Part shown: in pieces, positions 1 through 6,939 of the stretch | Layout of the letters: the number at the start of each line of letters is the position of its first letter | Position numbering within the stretch: position 1 is the first letter of the stretch | Source: Xylanibacter rarus | GTDB lineage: Bacteria > Bacteroidota > Bacteroidia > Bacteroidales > Bacteroidaceae | DNA length: 64,000 bases | Assembly: GCF_001275135.1 (NCBI RefSeq) | Contig: NZ_LFQU01000008.1 | Coordinates: forward strand, 1-64,000 | Direction of reading: 5' to 3' | Position numbers and translations under genes: made by a program | Notes under the pieces: generated by a model | The model's input: only the letters and a program-made list of their open reading frames with translations | Database searches by the model: none | What the model was told of the DNA's origin: nothing

Positions 1-12
1 TGTTTTCTTTTG

Positions 13-276
13 GGGACAATAGAAATTTAGGGACAGTAGAAATTTAATTGGGATTTTTTGTTGCAATTCCATAGAAATCCCGACCTTTGCAATATGGAAA
101 CGAACCAATTGAAAGTGTTAGCTCGCCTAGTGCTGCCTTCAGAAATACTGATTCTGTTAGTATAGTAAGTGTTGAAGAATTTTCGACAGAGATTCATATT
201 CACCTTGATGAATTCAGAATTATTGCTCTTTAGAATCCAAAGCTCTACGGATATCCCATTAAATTTCTACTGCACC
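13..276. mobile_element. Short IS-derived, MITE-like element with terminal inverted repeats
   Basis: A left-end sequence at 31-52 and a right-end sequence at 255-276 are inverted repeats sharing the 15-bp core CAGTAGAAATTTAAT. Between them lies a decayed transposase-like N-terminal reading frame (97-233). The left end is also tandemly repeated: 13-29 and 30-46 carry nearly the same 17-bp unit, differing at CAATAG versus CAGTAG. The element is about 245 bp, too short for a functional transposase, so it looks like an internal-deletion derivative of an insertion sequence. No target-site duplication could be identified with confidence. The window begins only 12 bases upstream, so the true left border may lie outside. 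Confidence 0.6.
97..233 (+). pseudogene. Remnant of a transposase N-terminal ORF (ISAon1-like)
   Basis: ATG at 97 opens a frame that runs LKVLARLVLPSEI and then stops. Adding one base near 149 continues the protein as DSVSIVSVEEFSTEIHIHLD and ends at TAG 231-233, 45 residues in all. The pattern 'LPSEIL-D-(4-6)-I-V-VEE-EIHIHLDE' resembles the small N-terminal ORF of ISAon1-type transposases found in Bacteroidetes; this family assignment is from memory of the motif, not a search. The frame sits inside the inverted repeats at 31-52 and 255-276. No catalytic DDE domain remains, so it cannot be functional. Confidence 0.55.
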
Positions 277-1039
277 AAAATTGCCTGCAAGAGGTGGCTT
301 TTGGGCTTGTAAAAGGCTACTTTTGGGGTGATAAAAGATGGCATTTTGCGTATTGTACTCATAATGTGATATTTAATCAATTTGAGCCCATACAAGGCAT
401 CGATTAAAAGTGCATAAGTTGTATATCGTCATATTCATGTGCATGTTTGAAGTAAGTTCGGTAAGGTGGCTATAAGTCTATGAATTTGCAAGGTTGTCTA
501 TTGAAAGTATTGCCTGGCAAAGAATAGATAATAGTATTTGATGTTTTTGAATGTGTCAAAATGAAAATATACAAATATGGACATTGTTTCACTTTTCGAC
601 AAACGGCACGGACATTTGAGGTGACGTTACCTGTCGTTACGACTATATATTTTCAGGCCTTAGTCTGCTTCAGAGTCAAATTTCTTTGAAAACCAGTCAA
701 TTATATAATAAAGTTCTATAATTTTGTTTTCGATAATCATTGCATCTTTTTGTCGCTATTTGATTTTTATCTATAAAGATGCAAAAACAATAAATTGATT
801 ACCAGTTTATCTCGAATTAGAGTGTCTTTGTGTAAAATAATCTTTGAATATGCGGTATTGAATATAAATTCATGTTAGGGCAGAAGACAGAGCAAAAAGG
901 TCTTTCCTTTGTCTTTTTTTGTTTTATGTTTATGTGTGTGAATGTTTGATAAATAGTGTAGAAATGCTAAATGTCACCTTAATATGAGGTTAAGGGTATT
1001 TTATGTATAGTACGTTTGATGATTGTGTCTTTGCCTTGG
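277..1039. other. Gene-free stretch after the IS remnant
   Basis: No open reading frame with coding character is visible on either strand. The stretch holds one copy of a TTTTG-N-TAAAA type intergenic repeat (about 285-345) and a 10-bp inverted repeat, TTGCATCTTT at 740-749 and its complement at 775-784, with a 25-nt loop. It ends at the long palindrome that follows the thioredoxin gene. It may be degenerate mobile-element DNA, but nothing in it proves that. Confidence 0.5.
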
Positions 1040-1087
1040 TATAAATAGCACAAAATAATATTGCAATATTATTTTGTGCTATTTATA
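1040..1087. terminator. 48-bp perfect palindrome, probable terminator of the thiE-prs-tlpA operon
   Basis: The 48 bases from TATAAATAGC to GCTATTTATA are a perfect inverted repeat with no unpaired loop (centre TTGCAA at 1061-1066). It lies just beyond the 3' end of the minus-strand thioredoxin gene, where a terminator is expected. There is no strong T-tract, so the fold itself would have to act. If the frameshift in the upstream gene is repaired, its coding sequence ends inside this palindrome, at 1069. Confidence 0.65.
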
Positions 1088-1133
1088 TAATTATGTACGA
1101 AGCTTTCAAGTGCTTCCCCTCTCAGTCCGATGT

Positions 1134-1634
1134 TTAAAACATTTCCTTTTCGTCAACAATTATAGTGAATGGGATGGCTTGTATTCCATACATCTGAGCG
1201 GCACTGTTGCCCCAACCCTTAAGGTCGGACAATTGGATCCAGGTCATGTTCATTTCTTTTACGGCGTCTTTCCATTGCTCTTTGTCTTCATCAAGAGAGA
1301 CACCGACAATACCCAATCCTTGTTCTTTATATTTATTATATGTATTTACTAAATTAGGCATTTCTTGTCTACATGGACCGCACCAACTTGCCCAGAAGTC
1401 AATGATTGTTATTTTGTTTTTTGAAAATACGTCTTTTACAGATACCTGATTACCATTGATGTCTTCCATTACGAAGCTGATTTGTTCAGACTGTGTTTCG
1501 CTTTCTTTCTGTTCGCTGATTTCTGTATCGTTGGACGTATTGTCGTTTTGAGGCGTGCCATTCTTTTGTGAATGGCACGCTGTCAAGAACATAGTTATAA
1601 TGGTTGAAAATGTTATCTGTCGAAATATTTTCAT
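1134..1634 (-). CDS. TlpA-like thioredoxin-fold lipoprotein, 3' end frameshifted
   Basis: A periplasmic thiol-disulfide oxidoreductase of the TlpA/ResA group. The ATG at 1634 gives a lipoprotein signal (MKIFRQ..MFLTAC) with a lipobox cysteine, an acidic/polar linker, then a thioredoxin fold with the active site WASWCGPCRQEMPNL and the cis-proline segment IQAIPFTIIVD. A longer frame starting at 1739 is possible but puts 35 basic residues before the signal peptide and overlaps prs. The protein stops abruptly after IIVDEKEMF. Adding one base at the CC run at 1145-1146 replaces this with VDEKGNVLNIGLRGEALESF, the expected TlpA ending, to a stop at 1069 (188 residues). It is the last gene of an operon with prs, 5 bp upstream. 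Confidence 0.85.
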   Translation of the reverse strand: MKIFRQITFSTIITMFLTACHSQKNGTPQNDNTSNDTEISEQKESETQSEQISFVMEDINGNQVSVKDVFSKNKITIIDFWASWCGPCRQEMPNLVNTYNKYKEQGLGIVGVSLDEDKEQWKDAVKEMNMTWIQLSDLKGWGNSAAQMYGIQAIPFTIIVDEKEMF

Positions 1635-1639
1635 ACTTA

Positions 1640-2580
1640 TTATACTAAATATTGCGAACTGATGCTTTCGTTGTTTACGACTCTTCTGATTGTTTCTGCA
1701 AACATGTCTGCAACAGAGAGCTGTTTTACTTTTGCACATCTGTTAGAATATGGTATAGAGTCAGTGAAAACCATTTCTTCGAGTGCGGAGTTCTGAACTC
1801 TTTCGCTTGCAGGGCCACTCATTACACAATGCGAAGCGCATGCTCTGACGCTTTTTTGCACCAGCTTTTTTTCATTATGTCTGCAGCTTTTGTTATTGTG
1901 CCTGCAGTGTCTACCATGTCGTCAATGATAATTACGTTCTTGTCCTTGACGTCACCGATAATCTGCATGCTTTCAACAACATTTGCTCTTGCGCGTGTTT
2001 TGTTACATAAAACAAGAGGACATCCAAAGTATTTAGCGTAAGTATTAGCACGTTTACTTCCGCCTACATCTGGAGATGCAATGACCATGTCTTCAAGTTT
2101 TAGGCTCTGAAGGTATGGGAGTATTACACCTGACGCATATAGGTGATCCACTGGAACATCGAAGAATCCTTGTATCTGATCTGCATGAAGATCCATTGTA
2201 ATGAGTCTGTCGATACCTGCTACTCCGAGAAGGTCTGCCACCAATTTGGCACCAATGCTTACACGCGGCTTGTCCTTTCTGTCCTGACGTGCCCAGCCGA
2301 AATATGGGATGACAGCATTTATGCTTTTGGCAGAAGCACGTTTGGCAGCGTCTATCATAAGCAACAATTCCATTAGATTGTCAGAGTTGGGGAATGTGCT
2401 TTGGACTAAGAACACGTCGCGTCCACGTATAGATTCTTCATACGATACGGCAAATTCTCCATCGGAGAATTTAGTAATAAGAAGATTGCCTAGCGGACAA
2501 TCAAGGCTTTGGCAGATTTTTTCTGCCAGGTACCTGGTGTTTGTTCCAGAAAATACCATAAAAGAGTTTTTGGCACTCAT
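1640..2580 (-). pseudogene. prs: Ribose-phosphate pyrophosphokinase with two homopolymer frameshifts
   Basis: Makes PRPP from ribose 5-phosphate and ATP for nucleotide, histidine and tryptophan synthesis. The first frame (from 2580) shows the FSGTNTRYLAEKI start, the ATP-loop region FGWARQDRK, MDLHADQIQGFFD and the PRPP-binding loop VIIIDDMVDTAGT, then derails after ADIMKK. The C-terminal part (SVRACASHCVMSG..., LEEMVFTDSIP) continues in another frame to 1640. Two runs are each one base too long for a continuous frame: T7 at 1866-1872 and T6 at 1852-1857. Removing one base from each gives exactly 312 codons plus stop, the usual Prs length. Prs is normally indispensable, so sequence error is more likely than true loss. 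It sits 24 bp downstream of the thiE-like gene. Confidence 0.9.
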
Positions 2581-2604
2581 TTCTGTCTTTTGTTTTATTA
2601 TTTA

Positions 2605-3213
2605 TTATGATACAGCTTTTTTTAATTTCTCAAAATGGTTTATTAAATCTTTATAATCCAATTCATTGTGGATGTCAAACTTGTTCCATAGGTCATTGCA
2701 TATGACAACACCGCCGAATCCAAGGTCTTTAGCGGCTTTTATGTTTTCCAAACTGATGCCCCCTAAAGCGTAAACGTGTTTGTCGATGAGCCCCTTTTTC
2801 GCTGCGCCTTCTATGTCTTTATATGCAATGAGTTTATCTTCAGCATTTTTGTTATGGTTGTCAAACACATTGTATAAAAATACATATTCAGCTTTTTTCT
2901 TTATTTCATAGAGATCGTTTATGCTTGTACACGTTCTGCTGAATTTTCCTTTATAGTCTTTTGGAATTTCTTTTTCTTTATTGTCGATATGTATGCCGGC
3001 AAGACCATATTCATTTTTTAAATAATAATGGTCATGGACGGTTATTTTGTTGTAATAAGCTTCCGGTAAAAGCGAGAGCAGGCGTTCGGAATACATAGGT
3101 GATGCTCCCGGTTTGTATAGGTGCAAGTTGTCCATCCCTTCATCGAAAAGAGTTGTCAGGATCTTGTCTTCTTCTACAAAAAACGTAGGTTGAGTCATTA
3201 TAACGAGTTTCAT
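2605..3213 (-). CDS. Thiamine-phosphate synthase / TenI-like protein
   Basis: A 202-residue TIM-barrel protein of the ThiE/TenI superfamily. ThiE joins the thiazole and pyrimidine moieties into thiamine phosphate, while TenI relatives act as thiazole tautomerases. Recognisable features are the early KLVIMTQP strand, the GLAGIHID strand and the C-terminal phosphate-binding GGISLENIKAAKDLGFGGVVICN. Other thi genes are absent nearby and no TPP riboswitch is visible in the short leader, so a TenI-like or stand-alone role is possible. It is the first gene of the operon with prs and tlpA. Confidence in the superfamily is high; ThiE versus TenI is undecided. Confidence 0.75.
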   Translation of the reverse strand: MKLVIMTQPTFFVEEDKILTTLFDEGMDNLHLYKPGASPMYSERLLSLLPEAYYNKITVHDHYYLKNEYGLAGIHIDNKEKEIPKDYKGKFSRTCTSINDLYEIKKKAEYVFLYNVFDNHNKNAEDKLIAYKDIEGAAKKGLIDKHVYALGGISLENIKAAKDLGFGGVVICNDLWNKFDIHNELDYKDLINHFEKLKKAVS

Positions 3214-3235
3214 CGTTTATTTCTTTTTTTCAAAT

Positions 3236-3266
3236 GCAAATGTATAAAAAAAAGCCAAACCTACAA
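3236..3266 (-). promoter_or_regulatory. Promoter of the thiE-prs-tlpA operon
   Basis: On the minus strand, TACATTTGC (3244-3236) matches the Bacteroidetes -7 box TAnnTTTGC, with TTG (3266-3264) 19 bp upstream as the -33 element. The ATG follows about 23 nt downstream, at 3213. Confidence 0.7.
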
Positions 3267-3545
3267 TCTATAATGCAATAAAAATGAAGAATGTATTTTT
3301 TCGACAAATAATTATTCTTGACATATATTATTTGTACGGCATTTGGAGTAATTGTGATTAGCCCGAATAGGCTCGGAAAATACTTTTGGACATTAGCGTA
3401 ATTCAATTGTATTTAGCATTAATATATCTTGTTGAGGCGTGTTGGTGAAGACATTGTTTGATTGATTTTGCAGAATAATAGTTTTGGATGGGTGTGATGA
3501 GTACGAAATCTTTATTGTAAATGGTACTGAATGAAAAAAAATGTG

Positions 3546-3554
3546 TAAGTTTGC
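3546..3554 (+). promoter_or_regulatory. -7 box of nspC
   Basis: TAAGTTTGC matches TAnnTTTGC and lies 22 nt before the ATG at 3577. No TTTG stands at the expected -33 distance, so only the -7 element is supported. The rest of the 3214-3576 gap holds the divergent thiE promoter and nothing else recognisable. Confidence 0.55.
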
Positions 3555-3576
3555 GGACAAAAAATAAATTCTTAGT

Positions 3577-4752
3577 ATGACATTTGATTTAAATACGTTT
3601 GAAGGATTGAGAACTCCTTATTATATATTAGAAGAAAAGCGCCTGCGTGGAAATCTGGAACTGATAAAAAGTGTTGCAGAAAAAGCCAACGTTGAAATAA
3701 TACTCGCGTTCAAGGCTTATGCTTTATGGAAGACGTTCCCTATCTTTAGAGAATATATAAAGGCAACAACGGCAAGTTCTCTTTATGAGGCGCGTATGGC
3801 TTATGAAAAGTTTGGAACAAAGGCGCATACGTATTCTCCTGCTTATACGGATTATGAAATAGAGGATATCTCGAGATGTTCAAGTTTTCTAACTTTTAAT
3901 TCCCTGTCACAATATTCACGTTATGGGAAAAAGGCAAAAGAAGTGAATCCTGATTTGAATTTTGGTTTGAGGATTAATCCTGAATATTCTGAAATCGGCA
4001 CGGATTTGTATAATCCTTGTTCGCCCGGTACTCGTTTTGGCATTACCGCAGATAAGATGCCTGAAGTTTTACCTGATGATATTAAGGGCTTTCATTGTCA
4101 TTGTCACTGTGAGAGTGGAGCTGATGTTTTTTTACGTACATTAGGACATATTGAAGATAAATTCTCAAAATGGTTTGGGCAGATTGAATGGATTAATTTC
4201 GGCGGCGGGCATTTGATGACGCGAAAAGATTACGACGTGGATCTTTTGATTGATACTTTGAATAGATTCCATGACAGGTATCCTTTGCTGAAGATTATAT
4301 TGGAGCCAGGAAGTGCTTTTGGATGGCAGACAGGATGTCTTGTGGCTCAAGTAGTAGATTTGGTTGAAGACAAAGGTATAAAAACGGCTATTTTAAATGT
4401 CAGTTTCACTTGTCATATGCCAGATTGCCTGGAAATGCCATATATGCCTGTTGTTAGAGGGGCAGAGATTATAGAGGATGTAAATATGAAATGTTCGCTT
4501 GACGACGATAATGTGTATAGGTTGGGTGGCAATAGTTGCTTGTCTGGTGACTTTATGGGATGTTGGCGGTTTCATAATGAATTAAAAATAGGAGATAATG
4601 TCATATTTGAAGATATGTTGCATTATACAACGGTAAAAACTAATATGTTTAACGGAATCACCCATCCTTCTATAGCCATTATGCATACAAATGGAGAGTT
4701 TGAAATATTGAGGAAATTCACGTATAAAGACTACTTAAATCGTATGGATTGA
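3577..4752 (+). CDS. nspC: Carboxynorspermidine decarboxylase
   Basis: A PLP-dependent fold-III decarboxylase of 391 residues that converts carboxyspermidine/carboxynorspermidine to spermidine/norspermidine, the last step of the alternative bacterial polyamine pathway. The PLP lysine is in IILAFKAYALWK. The glycine-rich phosphate loop is FGGGHLM, followed by LEPGSAFGWQTG. The specificity helix near the C-terminus reads GNSCLSGDFMGCWRF, with the conserved Cys/Asp, and the protein ends in the typical ITHPSIAIMHTNGEFEILRKFTYKDYLNR. Its partner, carboxynorspermidine dehydrogenase, is not in this window. It is monocistronic, followed at once by the tRNA promoter. Confidence 0.93.
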   Translation: MTFDLNTFEGLRTPYYILEEKRLRGNLELIKSVAEKANVEIILAFKAYALWKTFPIFREYIKATTASSLYEARMAYEKFGTKAHTYSPAYTDYEIEDISRCSSFLTFNSLSQYSRYGKKAKEVNPDLNFGLRINPEYSEIGTDLYNPCSPGTRFGITADKMPEVLPDDIKGFHCHCHCESGADVFLRTLGHIEDKFSKWFGQIEWINFGGGHLMTRKDYDVDLLIDTLNRFHDRYPLLKIILEPGSAFGWQTGCLVAQVVDLVEDKGIKTAILNVSFTCHMPDCLEMPYMPVVRGAEIIEDVNMKCSLDDDNVYRLGGNSCLSGDFMGCWRFHNELKIGDNVIFEDMLHYTTVKTNMFNGITHPSIAIMHTNGEFEILRKFTYKDYLNRMD

Positions 4753-4790
4753 AGAAAAAACGATTTTTTTGAAAAAAAGTCCGAAAAATT

Positions 4791-4821
4791 TTGTGAGTTT
4801 CAAAAAAAGCCGTATCTTTGC
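4791..4821 (+). promoter_or_regulatory. Promoter of the tRNA cluster
   Basis: TTG at 4791-4793 (within TTTTG) and TATCTTTGC at 4813-4821 are separated by 19 bp, a canonical Bacteroidetes promoter. The sequence from -7 onward, CGTATCTTTGCACCGCATTT, is nearly identical to that in front of rpsF at 47012-47031. Confidence 0.8.
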
Positions 4822-4859
4822 ACCGCATTTAGAGAAATGCTCCTCACTAAAAGGAATAA

Positions 4860-4932
<73 letters not shown>

Positions 4933-4979
4933 CGCACATTCTGAATAAATGACACTTGGAAGTATTTTCCTATTGTATT

Positions 4980-5061
4980 GCCCAGGTGGCGGAATTGGTA
5001 GACGCGCACGTTTCAGGTGCGTGTGTTTCACGACGTGCAGGTTCGAGTCCTGTTCTGGGCA
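4980..5061 (+). tRNA. tRNA-Leu(CAG)
   Basis: A class II tRNA with a long variable arm (TGTTTCACGACG). The D-loop GGCGGAATTGGTAGACGCG is typical of Leu. The anticodon stem CACGT/GCGTG encloses TTCAGGT, anticodon CAG. The acceptor GCCCAGG pairs with TTCTGGGC. CCA is not encoded. Confidence 0.94.
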
Positions 5062-5089
5062 CATTGTTTATTCAGAATGATTTTATGAT

Positions 5090-5176
5090 GGAGAGGTGGC
5101 GGAATTGGTAGACGCGCTACTTTGAGGGGGTAGTGAAAATTGTTTCGTGGGAGTTCGAGTCTCCTCCTCTTCACCA
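5090..5176 (+). tRNA. tRNA-Leu(GAG)
   Basis: A class II tRNA with the same Leu D-arm. The anticodon stem CTACT/GGTAG encloses TTGAGGG, anticodon GAG. The acceptor GGAGAGG pairs with CCTCTTC with one G-T pair. Unlike its neighbours, it encodes the 3' CCA (5174-5176). Confidence 0.94.
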
Positions 5177-5194
5177 ATCTTTTTTGGTCTTTTT

Positions 5195-5267
<73 letters not shown>

Positions 5268-5296
5268 CATATTAAAAAAGAAAAATACAATCAATC

Positions 5297-5845
5297 ATGA
5301 ATTTATATTTGCGATATTTTGATAAAGAGACATTAGTAAATAATGTTGATGATGCTATTGCCTTTTTGGCTTCAATTGAGGAGGTCGGTATGAATCCTGA
5401 TTTGGAGAATGACATTCGTGAATATGTTGCAAGCGATGTTTATTATCCCAAACGATATAAAATAAGACCAAGAGTTTATTTTATTATAATCAAAACAGAG
5501 GCTGCTACAATGTTAGATTTTAAGCAGAAAAAAGCTTTACGTTCAAATATTAGTGCAGCTGATGACCAACGTGATAATGTTTCTCCGACTATAGCCCGTC
5601 TTAATGAGGAGAGACCTGGTTGGTATGAAGGTTCATTAGACTTTAAACGTGTTGTATTGGTGCCAATTACAGGAAAGCACGAATATCGTGATACACATTT
5701 TGTAGCAAGCTGTAAAGCTGTTTCAGGCTTGGACTGCTATAATAGAATTGTTGAGCATCTTCGTGGACGTGTTGACAGTCGTAGTCAGTTTCCATCGGCT
5801 AAGGGAAAGAACTTTAAATTTAAGTATTTAGGTCTTTGGAAGTAG
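5297..5845 (+). CDS. Conserved Bacteroidales protein of unknown function upstream of ssb
   Basis: A soluble, charged 182-residue protein without a signal peptide or membrane segment. I recognise it only as a conserved Bacteroidales hypothetical. Notable segments are MNLYLRYFDKETL, DIREYVASDVYYPKRYKIRPRVYF, NEERPGWY, and a C-terminal CYNRIVEHLRGRVDSRSQFPSAKGKNFKFKYLG rich in basic and aromatic residues. ssb starts 4 bp after its stop, so the two are co-transcribed, and the tRNA cluster ends 29 bp upstream. The ssb linkage suggests a nucleic-acid-related role, but no domain proves it. Confidence 0.8.
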   Translation: MNLYLRYFDKETLVNNVDDAIAFLASIEEVGMNPDLENDIREYVASDVYYPKRYKIRPRVYFIIIKTEAATMLDFKQKKALRSNISAADDQRDNVSPTIARLNEERPGWYEGSLDFKRVVLVPITGKHEYRDTHFVASCKAVSGLDCYNRIVEHLRGRVDSRSQFPSAKGKNFKFKYLGLWK

Positions 5846-5849
5846 AGCT

Positions 5850-6251
5850 ATGAATAAAGTAATGCTTATCGGTAATGTTGGTAAAGAGCCTGTCGTGCGT
5901 TATTATGATCACGATCAGGCCGTTGCAACGTTTCCGTTAGCAACAACAGAACGTGGGTATACATTACCAAATGGAACACAAGTTCCAGACAGAACAGACT
6001 GGCATAATGTAGTACTCTCACGTGGATTGGCCAAGATTGTCGAAAAGTATGTCCATAAGGGAGATAAACTTTATATAGAGGGCCGTATACATTATCGTAC
6101 TTATGATGATGCAAAAGGACTTAGACATTACGTAACTGAAGTTTATGCCGATAATATGGAACTGTTAACACCAAAATCTGCAAAGGAAACAAATCAGTCA
6201 ACGGCAATTTCATCTGCTACTAATAATGAAGATGATGATGCACCGTTCTAG
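5850..6251 (+). CDS. ssb: Single-stranded DNA-binding protein
   Basis: A 133-residue SSB with one OB fold (residues 1-110), opening with MNKVMLIGNVGKEPVVR, then TERGYTLPNGTQVPDRTDWHNVV and KLYIEGRI. A short polar linker leads to the acidic tip EDDDAPF, the contact site for partner proteins such as RecO, PriA or exonuclease I in other bacteria. It binds ssDNA in replication and repair. It follows the 182-residue unknown gene by 4 bp. Confidence 0.96.
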   Translation: MNKVMLIGNVGKEPVVRYYDHDQAVATFPLATTERGYTLPNGTQVPDRTDWHNVVLSRGLAKIVEKYVHKGDKLYIEGRIHYRTYDDAKGLRHYVTEVYADNMELLTPKSAKETNQSTAISSATNNEDDDAPF

Positions 6252-6327
6252 TTTTGGTTAATAATTTGATATTTCGTCTTTTATAATTTGAAGGCTATAT
6301 ATTTAAGGATATCAAAAGATATTATAT

Positions 6328-6939
6328 ATGCCGTTGTTCTTAAACGAGGAAATATTTCCTGATGTCAGATTGGGTATTTGGGCTATTAGTGAATCCTCTG
6401 ATGATTTTTGGGCTTTATCGCCATATGTAGAGAGCTCGCGTAGTGAATTTAATGCTTTGTATAAATCAGAGCAAAGAAAGTGCGAAGTGTTAGCGGTGCG
6501 TTTATTGATAAAAGAAATTATTGGTGATAACGTACAGCTTTTGCATCAGGATAACGGAAAGCCATATTTGTCTTCTGGTATGAATATTAGCATAAGCCAT
6601 ACACGTGGCTTTGCTGTAATTATCGTTTCTCATAGTAAGCAAGTTTCTGTTGATATTGAATATTTCAGCAATAGAATAGAACGAATAAGGAGTAAGTTTA
6701 TGCGTGATGATGAAAATGCGTCATCACAGGTTAAGTTACTGATGCATTGGTGCGCAAAAGAAACTATGTATAAACTGTTTCCAGAGGATAACTTGACCTT
6801 TAACAAAATGCAGTTATTATCTGTTGATGGAAATGATTCAACTGGGATAATAACTGCAAAAAATATCTTTAGAAATAGGAATGTGAGTGTTTATTATAGA
6901 ACTTTCTGTAATTGTTTGCTCACTTATGCTGTTCTTTAG
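6328..6939 (+). CDS. 4'-phosphopantetheinyl transferase superfamily protein
   Basis: A 203-residue Sfp/AcpT-type enzyme that would move the phosphopantetheine arm of CoA to a carrier-protein serine. Family motifs are visible: GKPYLSSGMNISISHTRG, the metal-binding VSVDIEYFSNRIERI (D and E), and WCAKETMYKLF (W-x-x-KE-x-x-K). The N-terminus is weakly conserved. Its 3' end overlaps the convergent DEAD helicase by 20 bp. No biosynthetic cluster is adjacent, so its target may be the fatty-acid carrier protein or a distant cluster. Confidence 0.85.
   Translation: MPLFLNEEIFPDVRLGIWAISESSDDFWALSPYVESSRSEFNALYKSEQRKCEVLAVRLLIKEIIGDNVQLLHQDNGKPYLSSGMNISISHTRGFAVIIVSHSKQVSVDIEYFSNRIERIRSKFMRDDENASSQVKLLMHWCAKETMYKLFPEDNLTFNKMQLLSVDGNDSTGIITAKNIFRNRNVSVYYRTFCNCLLTYAVL

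Noticed and set aside
1640-1861. 73-residue frame (GTG start) on the minus strand as an independent gene
   Set aside because: Its sequence is the C-terminal part of Prs displaced by homopolymer frameshifts, not a separate protein.
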